From: Xenococcus sp. PCC 7305 | GTDB taxonomy: Bacteria; Cyanobacteriota; Cyanobacteriia; Cyanobacteriales; Xenococcaceae | Length of the DNA: 64,000 nt | Reading direction: 5' to 3' | NCBI RefSeq assembly: GCF_000332055.1 | Contig: NZ_ALVZ01000232.1 | Span: 1 to 64,000, forward strand | Shown: positions 36,463-45,426 of the stretch, in pieces | How the letters are laid out: each line of letters opens with the position of its first letter | Position numbering within the stretch: the stretch's first letter is position 1 | Notes under the pieces: model-generated | What the model saw: only the letters and a program-made list of their open reading frames with translations | The model's database searches: none | What the model was told of the DNA's origin: nothing | Translations under genes and position numbers: made by a program

Positions 36463-37452
36463 GTGGCGCAATTTCAAATTGAGTGTGTAGATTCGAAAAC
36501 ACAAAAGAATCAGCATCAGTATAGCAAATTTGTTCTTGAACCTCTAGATAGAGGTCAGGGTACTACTTTGGGGAATGCTCTACGGAGAGTTCTGTTATCT
36601 AATCTCGAAGGCACTGCCGTGACTGCGATTCGTATTGGTGGCGGCATGGCAAAGGATGGTAACAAGCAAGAACATAAATTTGGTTTTGCTACTCATGAAT
36701 TTGCCACGATTGAGGGGGTTAGGGAAGATGTTTTAGAGATAATTCTCAATATGAAGGAGATTGTCCTCAAAAGTTATGCTGCTCAACCTCAAATCGGTCG
36801 GCTGACGGCTACGGGGCCTGGGACAGTAACGGCTCATCATTTTTCTTTGCCTTCAGAAGTAGAATCTATTGATCCCAATCAATATGTTGCCACCTTAGCA
36901 GATGGGGCTTCTTTGGAAATGGAGTTTCGGATCGAAAAAGGCAAAGGGTACCGAGCAGTTGAGAGAGGTAAAGAAGAAGGTAGCTCACTGGATTTTTTAC
37001 AGGTAGATGCTGTCTTCATGCCGGTTACCAAGGTTAACTACAGCGTTGAAGATGCCAGAATAGATGGTTCAACAATTAAAGAACGGCTAGTCTTGGAGAT
37101 TTGGACCAACGGCAGCATTAAGCCTGAAGAGGCCCTATCTCAAGCAGCATCTACGGTAGTAGAATTATTTAACCCCCTCAAGGATCTCACTCTAGAAGAA
37201 ATTCAAGAGGATTATCAAGAAGATGAAGATCCCACTAGCCAAATTCCCATCGAGGAACTACAGCTTTCAGTGCGGGCATACAATTGTTTAAAACGAGCAC
37301 AAATCAACTCAGTTGCTGATTTATTAGACTATACCCAAGAGGATCTCTTGGAAATCAAAAATTTCGGTCAAAAATCAGCTTATGAAGTGATTGACGCTTT
37401 GCAACAACGTCTGGGTATAACTTTATCCCAGGAAAAATCAGGTAAAAGCTAA
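36463..37452 (+). CDS. rpoA: RNA polymerase alpha subunit
   Basis: The 329-residue protein has the N-terminal assembly domain ([20 protein letters not shown]) and a C-terminal domain for UP elements and activators ([20 protein letters not shown]). They are joined by an acidic linker ([12 protein letters not shown]). It starts at GTG 36463 after a GGAGG. rplQ follows after 19 bases. Confidence 0.97.
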   Translation: MAQFQIECVDSKTQKNQHQYSKFVLEPLDRGQGTTLGNALRRVLLSNLEGTAVTAIRIGGGMAKDGNKQEHKFGFATHEFATIEGVREDVLEIILNMKEIVLKSYAAQPQIGRLTATGPGTVTAHHFSLPSEVESIDPNQYVATLADGASLEMEFRIEKGKGYRAVERGKEEGSSLDFLQVDAVFMPVTKVNYSVEDARIDGSTIKERLVLEIWTNGSIKPEEALSQAASTVVELFNPLKDLTLEEIQEDYQEDEDPTSQIPIEELQLSVRAYNCLKRAQINSVADLLDYTQEDLLEIKNFGQKSAYEVIDALQQRLGITLSQEKSGKS

Positions 37453-37471
37453 GGCAAACAAATCAAGAATC

Positions 37472-37822
37472 ATGCGTCATAGATGTAAAGTACCACAATT
37501 AGGACTCCCAGCGGATCAAAGAAAAGCTTTGCTGCGCTCTTTGGCCACCCAAATTATTCGTCATGGTCAAATTACCACGACAAAAACTCGTGCAAAAGCA
37601 GTGAGAAAAGAGGTGGAAAGAATGATAACTTTAGCTAAAGACGGTTCTTTAGCTGCTAGAAGAAGAGCATTGGCTTATCTTTATGACAAAAAATTAGTCA
37701 GCGATCTTTTTAATGAAGTTAAGGAGCGCTATAGTGATCGCGAAGGCGGTTACACTCGGATTGTCAGAACCAAGCGTCGTCGTGGAGATAACGCGGAAAT
37801 GGCAATTATCGAGCTAGTTTAA
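37472..37822 (+). CDS. rplQ: 50S ribosomal protein L17
   Basis: The 116-residue protein starts [20 protein letters not shown] and contains [19 protein letters not shown]. The end ([12 protein letters not shown]) is typical. truA follows after 16 bases. Confidence 0.97.
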   Translation: MRHRCKVPQLGLPADQRKALLRSLATQIIRHGQITTTKTRAKAVRKEVERMITLAKDGSLAARRRALAYLYDKKLVSDLFNEVKERYSDREGGYTRIVRTKRRRGDNAEMAIIELV

Positions 37823-37838
37823 GCTAGATGATGAATGG

Positions 37839-38675
37839 ATGATGGCAGGGTCTAAAACACAGGAAAATCTCTCATCACCAAGAGTTGCTCTAGTAATTCA
37901 ATATCTAGGGACTAATTATCATGGCTGGCAAAGACAACCTCAAGTCAAGACCATACAAGCAACTATCGAAGATGTGATCGCATCTGAGGTAGGGAGTAAA
38001 GTCACTATTTATGGTGCCGGGAGAACTGATGCTGGAGTTCATGCCGCGGCACAAGTAGCTCACTTTGAATACTCAGGTCCGATTCCTGCCTCCAAATGGG
38101 CCAAGATTGTCAATGCCAAACTGCCAGATGATATTCTGATTCGCTCTTCCGCGGCGGTGTCAAGTGATTGGCATGCCTGCTTTTCTGCCCTATGGCGACG
38201 TTATCGTTATACCATTTATACAGATAAAGTAGCGAATCTGTTTCTCAATCAAGTGAGCTGGCATTATTACCATGCCCCTTTAGATGAATTATTGATTCAG
38301 CAAGCCCTAGAAACTCTATTAGGTAAAAATAATCTAGCAGCTTTTAGGCGGACAGGTTCTGGAAGGAAGCATTCTTGGGTTCATGTTCAAGATGTCAAAT
38401 GTCATCGCCAAGATGCCCTACTGCAGTTGGAAATCCAGGCCGATGGTTTTTTGTATGGCATGGTGCGACTTTTAGTGGGTATGTTGGTTGAAGTGGGAGC
38501 GCGCAAGCTTTCTTTAAGTAACTTCATTCAAATCTGGAAAAATCAACAGCGGGAAGAAGTTAAATATTCGGCCCCAGCCAAAGGACTCTGTCTGTTAAGG
38601 GTTGGTTATCCAAAATTTCCCTTTACCGAGAATTTATGGTTTGACACCCAACCAAAGTATGTCCTAGCTCAATAA
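37839..38675 (+). CDS. truA: tRNA pseudouridine(38-40) synthase TruA
   Basis: TruA isomerises uridines 38-40 of the tRNA anticodon arm. The catalytic Asp64 lies in YGAGRTDAGVHA. Other conserved parts are YLGTNYHGWQRQP and FLYGMVRLLVGMLVEVG. The protein is 278 residues; ATG 37842 is an alternative start one codon in. It lies within the ribosomal cluster, as in other cyanobacteria. Confidence 0.96.
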   Translation: MMAGSKTQENLSSPRVALVIQYLGTNYHGWQRQPQVKTIQATIEDVIASEVGSKVTIYGAGRTDAGVHAAAQVAHFEYSGPIPASKWAKIVNAKLPDDILIRSSAAVSSDWHACFSALWRRYRYTIYTDKVANLFLNQVSWHYYHAPLDELLIQQALETLLGKNNLAAFRRTGSGRKHSWVHVQDVKCHRQDALLQLEIQADGFLYGMVRLLVGMLVEVGARKLSLSNFIQIWKNQQREEVKYSAPAKGLCLLRVGYPKFPFTENLWFDTQPKYVLAQ

Positions 38676-38717
38676 ATTGTTATAGCAGAAAATCTAAATT
38701 TACCAATTCCTAAGAAA

Positions 38718-39173
38718 ATGACTAAAACCGCTTTACCAACCCCCGAAACCTTAGATCAAAAATGGTATGTAGTCGATGCTGCGGACCAACGTTTAGGTCG
38801 TTTGGCAACAGAAATTGCCATGATTTTACGAGGTAAAAAGAAACCGAGTTTTACTCCTAATATGGACACCGGAGATTTTGTTGTTGTCGTTAATGCCGAA
38901 AAAATAATAGTTACTGGTAGAAAACCGCAACAAAAACTTTATCGCCGTCATTCTGGAAGACCGGGTGGCATGAAACAGGAGACTTTTGAGCAACTGCAAA
39001 AGCGCATCCCAGAAAGAATCATCGAGAAAGCAGTGAAAGGAATGCTCCCGAAAAATGCTTTGGGACGAAAGCTTTTCACTAAACTAAAAGTTTATGCTGG
39101 TGCTGAGCATCCCCACGGAGCACAACATCCCGAAACGCTAACTATTAATACTATTCCCAAAGGAGCTAACTAA
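38718..39173 (+). CDS. rplM: 50S ribosomal protein L13
   Basis: The 151-residue protein contains [33 protein letters not shown] and [20 protein letters not shown]. Its stop overlaps the rpsI start by one base (TAATG), so the two are coupled. Confidence 0.97.
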   Translation: MTKTALPTPETLDQKWYVVDAADQRLGRLATEIAMILRGKKKPSFTPNMDTGDFVVVVNAEKIIVTGRKPQQKLYRRHSGRPGGMKQETFEQLQKRIPERIIEKAVKGMLPKNALGRKLFTKLKVYAGAEHPHGAQHPETLTINTIPKGAN

Positions 39174-39586
39174 TGCAAGGAACTGAAAATCAAGACCGCG
39201 TTATGTATTGGGGAACAGGCCGTCGCAAATCTGCGATCGCTAGAGTGCGACTAGTCCCTGGAGAAGGCAAAGTGATAGTGAATAAAAAGCCTGGTGAAGA
39301 TTATTTTAATCGTATTCCTGGGTATATTCAAAGACTCAAGGCCCCTCTAGAAACTTTAGGTTTTGAGAGTGAATATGACATTTTAGTCAATGCCCATGGT
39401 GGAGGACTAAATGGTCAAGCGGACGCGGTTAAATTGGGAGTTGCTAGAGCTTTATGTCAGCAGGACCCCGGTAATCGCCAACCATTAAAAACCGAAGGTT
39501 ATTTGACTCGGGACCCTCGTTGTAAGGAACGGAAAAAATACGGTTTACACAAAGCGCGGAAAGCACCTCAATTCTCAAAACGTTAA
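39173..39586 (+). CDS. rpsI: 30S ribosomal protein S9
   Basis: The 137-residue protein has [19 protein letters not shown] and the C-terminal [18 protein letters not shown], whose last Arg reaches the P-site tRNA. An AAAGGAG in the end of rplM serves as its binding site. Confidence 0.97.
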   Translation: MQGTENQDRVMYWGTGRRKSAIARVRLVPGEGKVIVNKKPGEDYFNRIPGYIQRLKAPLETLGFESEYDILVNAHGGGLNGQADAVKLGVARALCQQDPGNRQPLKTEGYLTRDPRCKERKKYGLHKARKAPQFSKR

Positions 39587-39626
39587 TTTTTTTATACAAT
39601 ATATATTAGGCGATCAAGGAAAAATC

Positions 39627-39866
39627 ATGCCCAAACCAGATATCCATCCTACTTGGTATCCTGAAGCTAAGGTCATCTGTAATGGTCAGGTTGTAATGAC
39701 TGTTGGTTCTACTCAACCTGAAATTAACGTTGATGTTTGGTCGGGAAACCACCCTTTTTATACTGGCACTCAAAAAATTGTCGATACCGAAGGGCGAGTT
39801 GATCGTTTCTTGCGGAAATATGGCATGCTTGAGACCAGTGACGAAGATTCCAATAAAGAAAAATAG
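39627..39866 (+). CDS. rpmE: 50S ribosomal protein L31
   Basis: The 79-residue protein reads MPKPDIHPTWYPEAKVICNG and contains WSGNHPFYTGTQKIVDTEGR. Cys18 is the only Cys; the CxxC pair of the zinc-binding L31 form is missing, so it probably does not bind zinc. It is the last ribosomal gene before a likely terminator. Confidence 0.96.
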   Translation: MPKPDIHPTWYPEAKVICNGQVVMTVGSTQPEINVDVWSGNHPFYTGTQKIVDTEGRVDRFLRKYGMLETSDEDSNKEK

Positions 39867-39886
39867 CTTTTTAATTAAATTTATCG

Positions 39887-39922
39887 ACCCAGTAGCCAGT
39901 TTTATGGTTGCTGGGTTCTTTG
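39887..39922 (+). terminator. probable rho-independent terminator after rpmE
   Basis: ACCCAGTAGCCA (39887-39898) pairs with TGGTTGCTGGGT (39905-39916) over 12 pairs, two of them G-U, around a six-base loop. It is followed by the T-rich TCTTTGT. It lies between rpmE and prfA and ends 22 bases before the prfA ATG, so prfA may also be read through. Confidence 0.6.
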
Positions 39923-39944
39923 TATATTTACGGGTAATCGAACA

Positions 39945-41057
39945 ATGGCTGAAACTTATTTATTAGAAAAACTTAAATCTGTCGAGCAAACTTTTGAGGA
40001 ATTAACTCGTCGCCTAGGAGATCCTGATATTGCGACCAATCCCGAAGAATTGCAAAAAGTTGCTAAAGCTCGTTCTTCCCTAGAAGAAACTGTTAATACC
40101 TATGAGCAATGGAAGCAATCTACAGAAGAGTTGGCAGAAGTTAAAGAGATTTTTAAAGAAGCTGCCAGCGATCCTGAAATGAAGGAAATGGCAGCTCTGG
40201 AGATTGCTGAACTGGAGGAAAAAATACCCCAATTAGAAACACAGCTCAAGGTTTTACTGTTGCCGAAAGATCCTAATGATGACAAAAATATTATGTTAGA
40301 AATTAGAGCTGGAACTGGGGGAGATGAGGCTAGTATTTGGGCGGGTGACCTAGTGCGAATGTACTCAAGATATGCTGAAACACAAAACTGGACAGTTAAA
40401 CTCCTAAGTGAATCTCTGGCGGATATGGGAGGATTCAAAGAAGCGATCTTAGAAATTCAGGGGCAATCTGTTTACAGCAAATTAAAATTTGAGGCGGGGG
40501 TACATCGGGTACAAAGGGTTCCTTTAACTGAGGCAGGGGGAAGAGTTCACACTTCGACGGCCACCGTGGCAATTATGCCAGAAGTTGATGATGTAGCAGT
40601 TAAAATAGATCCTAAAGATATTGAAATGAAAACTGCTCGTTCTGGCGGTGCGGGAGGACAAAATGTCAATAAGGTAGAAACCGCTGTCGATTTGATCCAT
40701 AAACCAACGGGAATTCGTATTTTTTGTACCGAAGAGAGATCGCAATTGCAAAACCGCGAACGAGCAATGCAGATTTTACGGGCTAAATTATATGAAATTA
40801 AGCTAGCAGAGCAACAAGAAGCAGTAACTTCGATGAGAAGATCTCAAGTGGGAACGGGAGCACGCTCCGAAAAAATCCGAACCTACAACTATAAGGATAA
40901 TCGCATTACTGATCATCGATTGGGGAAAAATTTTGCTCTTGCAAATTCTTTAGAAGGGGATATTGACAATATTATTGAGTCTTGTATCTCTCAAGATCAA
41001 CAAGAAAGATTGGCCGAACTGGCAAATTCACCTGACACTGCCGATATTCTGAACTAG
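39945..41057 (+). CDS. prfA: peptide chain release factor 1
   Basis: RF1 ends translation at UAA and UAG. The catalytic GGQ is at residues 237-239 ([11 protein letters not shown]) and the PxT codon-reading motif is Pro193-Leu-Thr195 (RVPLTE), which separates it from RF2. The 370-residue length is slightly above the usual 360. The start is ATG 39945. anmK follows after 40 bases. Confidence 0.97.
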   Translation: MAETYLLEKLKSVEQTFEELTRRLGDPDIATNPEELQKVAKARSSLEETVNTYEQWKQSTEELAEVKEIFKEAASDPEMKEMAALEIAELEEKIPQLETQLKVLLLPKDPNDDKNIMLEIRAGTGGDEASIWAGDLVRMYSRYAETQNWTVKLLSESLADMGGFKEAILEIQGQSVYSKLKFEAGVHRVQRVPLTEAGGRVHTSTATVAIMPEVDDVAVKIDPKDIEMKTARSGGAGGQNVNKVETAVDLIHKPTGIRIFCTEERSQLQNRERAMQILRAKLYEIKLAEQQEAVTSMRRSQVGTGARSEKIRTYNYKDNRITDHRLGKNFALANSLEGDIDNIIESCISQDQQERLAELANSPDTADILN

Positions 41058-41097
41058 TATTTGGTCAAAGATGGATTTATTGACAAACTAAGTAGAT

Positions 41098-42270
41098 ATG
41101 AAAGTCATTGGCTTAATGAGTGGTACTTCTGTAGACGGGATAGATGTAGCCTTAGTCGAAATCACTGGAACAAAACTCGATCTACAAGTAAATTTGCTGG
41201 CAGGAACAACTATTGACTACCCTTTAGGTTTAAGAACCGAAATACTGGAAGTTTGTGGCGGAAAAGCTTTATCTGTTGAGAAACTAACTCAATTAGATGA
41301 TGCGATCGCAAATCAGTTTGCTTTAGCAGCCCAAGATATTCAAAACAACTCAAGCAAAGCTGAATTGATTGGTTCTCACGGTCAGACGGTTTATCATCAA
41401 CCACCAATTAGTGCGATAGCGAAGCAGGAAAATCAGCATAAGATACATATAGGCTACAGTGTGCAACTAGGAAGAGGGGCCGTGATTGCCAATGCGACCG
41501 GGCTCCCCACTGTAAGCAATTTTCGCGCAGCTGATATTGCCGCAGGAGGACAAGGTGCACCCTTAGTCCCCAAAGTAGATGCCTATTTACTTTCCCATCC
41601 CCATAAGTATAGAGCAGTCCAAAATCTGGGAGGGATTGGCAACGTCACCTTAATACCACCAAATAACAAGTTAGAATGGGAGCAAGAAGTTTCGGGTTGG
41701 GACACCGGGCCGGGTAATGTATTGTTAGATTTAGCAGTTCAACAGCTGACTAATGGTAGTAAAGCCTATGATCATAATGGTCAATGGGCAGCCCAAGGTA
41801 CTCCTAATTTTAAATTAGTTGATCAGTGGCTAGAAAATAATTTTTTTCAACAAGCTCCTCCCAAATCCACTGGCCGAGAATTGTTTGGACCAGCATATCT
41901 AGCAGAATGTTGGCAGGATGCCCAACAAGAAGAACTTAGTCAGGCCGACTGGTTAGCTACTTTAAGTGAACTGACAGTGGCCTCAATTATTCATAGTTAT
42001 CAAAACTTTTGTCCACAAATGCCCGAAGAAATTTTACTTTGTGGTGGGGGCAGCAGGAATTTGTATCTGAGACAACGCTTACAAGCTGAGTTAACATCGA
42101 CAAGGATATTCACAACAGATGAGGTGGGACTTGATGGAGATTACAAAGAAGCGATCGCCTTTGCGATTCTAGCTTATTGGCGTTTTCATTGTTCAATCCC
42201 GGGAAATTTAACCCAAGTTACAGGAGCTAAAAAGCCAATGTTATTGGGAGAAATTCACCTGCCCCTTTAA
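41098..42270 (+). CDS. anmK: anhydro-N-acetylmuramic acid kinase AnmK
   Basis: AnmK phosphorylates and opens 1,6-anhydro-MurNAc released from the cell wall, giving MurNAc-6-phosphate for recycling. The 390-residue protein has the ASKHA-fold motifs [13 protein letters not shown] (residues 7-19), [26 protein letters not shown] and LCGGGSRN. It starts with ATG 41098 and could be co-transcribed with prfA. Confidence 0.95.
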   Translation: MKVIGLMSGTSVDGIDVALVEITGTKLDLQVNLLAGTTIDYPLGLRTEILEVCGGKALSVEKLTQLDDAIANQFALAAQDIQNNSSKAELIGSHGQTVYHQPPISAIAKQENQHKIHIGYSVQLGRGAVIANATGLPTVSNFRAADIAAGGQGAPLVPKVDAYLLSHPHKYRAVQNLGGIGNVTLIPPNNKLEWEQEVSGWDTGPGNVLLDLAVQQLTNGSKAYDHNGQWAAQGTPNFKLVDQWLENNFFQQAPPKSTGRELFGPAYLAECWQDAQQEELSQADWLATLSELTVASIIHSYQNFCPQMPEEILLCGGGSRNLYLRQRLQAELTSTRIFTTDEVGLDGDYKEAIAFAILAYWRFHCSIPGNLTQVTGAKKPMLLGEIHLPL

Positions 42271-42290
42271 TTGACTATTACTAATTACCT

Positions 42291-42307
42291 CCGCGCAGCG
42301 GCACTAA
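42291..42307. repeat. dispersed CCGCGCAGCGG palindrome
   Basis: The palindrome CCGCGCAGCGG followed by CACTAA fills most of the 41-base gap between anmK and the next gene. It matches the element at 98-113. One imperfect ATTACTA/ATTACCT heptamer-like stretch precedes it. Confidence 0.6.
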
Positions 42308-42311
42308 TTTT

Positions 42312-42749
42312 GTGACTCATAGCTTTTTACTAAGACCCGGAACCTGGAATTTTCAGGGTAATTTCTCCGCACAAAACCAGTTGCCTTTAGCCGTTCAAGG
42401 CTTTATGAATATTACTTGGAAAGAAGACAACTGGTTCAAAATTGTGAGCGAACTATCATTTGAGGACCAAGGTAAACCTAAAATAATATTCAAATCTAGA
42501 GGTCATTTGGATATGGAGAGAAAATCTTATACTTATGTTCTACAACATAGTCTTTTGGGCAATATAGAAGGGGAAGGTTGGATTGGTTCCCAATCTATCG
42601 TTCAATATTACTGGATTGTTGCTGAAAATCAGCATCACACTGGTTTTGACACTTTCTCTCGTATTAGTGATAATACTTATGCTCTGACTAGCGTGGTTTT
42701 GGACCGTCACAACCTCAATAGTATTATGGAAGCTACTTTAAGCATCTAA
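42312..42749 (+). CDS. conserved-type beta-rich protein, unknown function
   Basis: This 145-residue protein starts at GTG 42312. It has alternating hydrophobic strands (GTWNFQGNFSAQNQLPLAVQ, then YTYVLQHSLLGNIEGEGWIG and VQYYWIVAENQHHTGFDTFS). It reads like a small beta-barrel or lipocalin-type fold with a His pair. No signal peptide is visible. It is 15 bases upstream of a Ser/Thr kinase gene and probably in its operon. I do not recognise a family. Confidence 0.75.
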   Translation: MTHSFLLRPGTWNFQGNFSAQNQLPLAVQGFMNITWKEDNWFKIVSELSFEDQGKPKIIFKSRGHLDMERKSYTYVLQHSLLGNIEGEGWIGSQSIVQYYWIVAENQHHTGFDTFSRISDNTYALTSVVLDRHNLNSIMEATLSI

Positions 42750-42764
42750 TTTAACGTCCCAGAT

Positions 42765-44306
42765 ATGAGTATGAATAGAGATCCTAGTTATGGTCGTTTA
42801 CTCGCCAATCGCTATCAGCTTGCCGAATTAGTCGGTGAAGGCGCAATGGGGCGTGTTTATCGTGCCAAGGACACTGTACTGGGAGGTGTAGTCGTCGCAA
42901 TTAAGTTTTTATCCCAGGCTCTACTTAACCAAAATATGCGAGATCGCTTTGAAAAAGAAGCCACAATTTCCGCATTACTAGGAGAAAAAAGCAATCATGT
43001 TGTCAGGGTGAAAGATTATGGAGTAGATGAGAACAATATTCCTTTCTACGTTATGGAATATCTTTCTGGGGAAAGTCTCAGTGATATTATTCGTTATCAG
43101 CCTCTTTCTTTATCCAGATTTTTAATCTTAACTCGTCACATATGTTTGGGCCTAGAATCAGCGCATCAAGGAATTCCCTTTAGTGGTGAACTTTGTCGGA
43201 TCATCCATCGAGATATTAAACCAAGTAATATTATTGTAATTCAAGATCCTACGGTAGGAGAATTAGCTAAGATTCTTGATTTTGGCATTGCCAAGTTAAT
43301 TTTAGCTAATGCCTCTCAAACTCAATCTTTTATGGGAACCCTAGCCTATTGTTCTCCTGAGCAAATGAAAGGCCAACAATTAGATAATCGTTCTGATATC
43401 TATAGTTTAGGGATTATGATGTATGAAATGCTGACTACAGATATGCCAGTAATGCCCCAAAACTCTTCTTTTGGTGGTTGGTATCAAGCTCACAATGAAT
43501 TTCAACCAGAACCCTTTAAATCTCATTTAGGTCTTCCCAACGCTCTGCAAAACTTAGTGATGGCTTGCCTGGCAAAAGCAAAGGAAGATAGACCCCAAAG
43601 CATTAGAAACATTTTACAAGAGTTAGAAGAATTAAACCAAACACCTAAGGTTCCTGCCACAACACAATCTTCCCAGGTTGAAAATCCACCATCAACTCAA
43701 AAAGTAAACTCAGGTCAAGAGCAAACTGTTAAAGGGACACCTTCTCTGACTGAAATTTGTCTACAACATGCTTGGCCAAAAGACAAACCAGTTAAGAAGA
43801 TAGTTTTTGCCCAGGTACTGCAGTCTCCTTTAGGAGAAATTCCTGTACTCTCGGTCATGCTTGATAAAACAGATATCGTTAATCGAATGTCTAGCATTCG
43901 CTATAATCAATTCCTGTTTTTAAATTATCCCCATCCCATGTTGTTATGGATCACACTGCTCTATACTAAAAAACATGGTCCGCGTTGGCTCCCGTGCTAT
44001 CTAGACCTCAAATCCCATAAGGGCCAACAGTTAAGTCGTGCTCTAGCTAGCCTGGGTTCTTATCGCATTCTTTTTTTCGCTCTTGATCACCCCGAGCGGT
44101 GTCAACATGTCAGCACATCGAATATTGATCCTCAAAATGCTAATATGCTTGAAAAATGGGCAGGTATCGGTAAATCAAGCAAGACATCAGGATATCCTCA
44201 AGCTTCGAAAGAAATCCTTAAAGGAGAATTAGAACAACTGAAGCCAAAGATTTTATTAAAACTCGAAGCTGTTGAAACCAACTTCTCAGGAGATTTTTCT
44301 GGGTAG
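42765..44306 (+). CDS. Ser/Thr protein kinase with a unique C-terminal domain
   Basis: This 513-residue Hanks-type kinase has all key residues: the Gly-rich loop Gly24-x-Gly26 (GEGAMGRVY), Lys47 in AIKFL, His148-Arg-Asp150 (HRDIKPSN), DFG 172-174, and APE-like SPEQM. After about 290 residues comes a Gln/Pro/Ser linker, then a 200-residue domain with KIVFAQVLQSPLGEIPVLS and LLYTKKHGPRWLPCYLDLK that I cannot place. It has no transmembrane segment, so it is cytosolic. It heads a cluster with a CheW-like gene and a GAF/HisKA gene. Confidence 0.92.
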   Translation: MSMNRDPSYGRLLANRYQLAELVGEGAMGRVYRAKDTVLGGVVVAIKFLSQALLNQNMRDRFEKEATISALLGEKSNHVVRVKDYGVDENNIPFYVMEYLSGESLSDIIRYQPLSLSRFLILTRHICLGLESAHQGIPFSGELCRIIHRDIKPSNIIVIQDPTVGELAKILDFGIAKLILANASQTQSFMGTLAYCSPEQMKGQQLDNRSDIYSLGIMMYEMLTTDMPVMPQNSSFGGWYQAHNEFQPEPFKSHLGLPNALQNLVMACLAKAKEDRPQSIRNILQELEELNQTPKVPATTQSSQVENPPSTQKVNSGQEQTVKGTPSLTEICLQHAWPKDKPVKKIVFAQVLQSPLGEIPVLSVMLDKTDIVNRMSSIRYNQFLFLNYPHPMLLWITLLYTKKHGPRWLPCYLDLKSHKGQQLSRALASLGSYRILFFALDHPERCQHVSTSNIDPQNANMLEKWAGIGKSSKTSGYPQASKEILKGELEQLKPKILLKLEAVETNFSGDFSG

Positions 44307-44333
44307 CTTTTAAAAGTTTAATCCGTATTTCCC

Positions 44334-44804
44334 ATGCAGGCAAAACCCACTATATCTCAATTTCTTAGTTTTTCTCTGACTGCTCAGTTGCAGGCCATGC
44401 TGCCGACAGAGGATTTGGGAGAAATCATCAAAATCGATCCTAGCCAAATAGTCCCTATATTTGATCTTTTACCCTCTATAATGGGAGTTTATAACCATCG
44501 AGGAGATGTACTTTGGGTTGTCGATTTAGCTTTGTTACTGGAATTAGAACCATTGTATAAACAGAATTACTATAATTCCCACAATGTACTTCTAATTAAA
44601 AAACAAAATAAAATTTTGGGATTAGCAGTTCGTCAGGTTGGACAGTTAGTTCTATGTAAAAAAGGGCAAATTCATCATAGCGCCATCAAGGAAACGACCT
44701 CAAAACTATCTTTATGTTTAATGGGGGAAAAAAGTAATCCTCAAGGGAACACCATTCTGGCTTTGGATGGAGACCAAATTGTTCAATTACTGACCCAAAT
44801 CTAG
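44334..44804 (+). CDS. CheW-like domain protein
   Basis: This 156-residue protein has a CheW-like fold throughout: EIIKIDPSQIVPIFDLLPSI, GVYNHRGDVLWVVDLALLLE, and LIKKQNKILGLAVRQVGQLV. CheW domains couple receptors to CheA kinases. No CheA or receptor gene is adjacent, so it may serve a PilJ/CheA-type or other pathway elsewhere. It is 27 bases after the kinase gene. Confidence 0.85.
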   Translation: MQAKPTISQFLSFSLTAQLQAMLPTEDLGEIIKIDPSQIVPIFDLLPSIMGVYNHRGDVLWVVDLALLLELEPLYKQNYYNSHNVLLIKKQNKILGLAVRQVGQLVLCKKGQIHHSAIKETTSKLSLCLMGEKSNPQGNTILALDGDQIVQLLTQI

Positions 44805-44894
44805 AAGAAAAATTAGTTAATAGTTTCCTCGATTCCATTGCAGATAAAATTATCTCAAGGTAAGTTAATTAAATATCAAAAGGAATCCTTGAAA

Positions 44895-45104
44895 ATGACT
44901 ATTTGGGTAAATGAACAAATCGACTCTTGTGGAATTGTTTATTCTTGTATTGCTTGCTGTAACGAAGAGGTAGCACGAGAATGTCATCTCCACTGGCAAA
45001 ACAACCTGACATCAGAGCAAAACAAAGAAGGCTGGACTGCTAAACTGCGTACTGTCAAATCCTGGGATGAGGTTCCGGTAAATGCCTTAAAACTTAGCTT
45101 TTAA
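44895..45104 (+). CDS. small Cys-containing protein, unknown function
   Basis: From ATG 44895 this encodes 69 residues: MTIWVNEQIDSCGIVYSCIA and then CCNEEVARECHLHWQNNL. A longer frame starts at TTG 44838 but has no clear binding site. Five Cys residues and the closing VKSWDEVPVNALKLSF stretch suggest a folded domain. It lies between the CheW-like gene and the GAF/HisKA gene in the same direction. I do not recognise it. Confidence 0.5.
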   Translation: MTIWVNEQIDSCGIVYSCIACCNEEVARECHLHWQNNLTSEQNKEGWTAKLRTVKSWDEVPVNALKLSF

Positions 45105-45426
45105 CAGACAAAGTCAATATGCTTTTGAATTACATATTATTTTTTGATTCTAACCTAAATAAAAAATTAAAAATCATTACATATAAAGATAGTCTGAGAC
45201 TTTTATCGAATATCATTTTGGGTAATCTATACTGGGAATGTTCGTTTGAAGGTTTTTTCGGGAACTTTAGTTATAACAAGCTAAGGGAGACTTTAATTAT
45301 AGTTCTCTTTAAATTTACATAAACGAATTTAATTTTAATGTACATTTTAATTTAATCTACTTAGAAGAGAATCATTCGTCAACCTACGCTCCCAAAGCAG
45401 AATCCCCTAACCCCGATGATGAATCA
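45105..45426. other. 322-base AT-rich gap without a supported gene
   Basis: A 67-codon frame at 45119-45322 exists but its product is AT-driven and unrecognised. The frame of the next gene is open upstream to 45313, with plausible codons (YLEENHSSTYAPKAESPNP) but no ATG, GTG or TTG start, so the true start of that gene may be earlier than annotated. I see no terminator or operator. Confidence 0.4.

Noticed and set aside
45119-45322. 67-codon open frame in an AT-rich gap
   Set aside because: It is AT-driven with Leu/Ile/Asn/Lys bias, has no binding site, and no recognised similarity.
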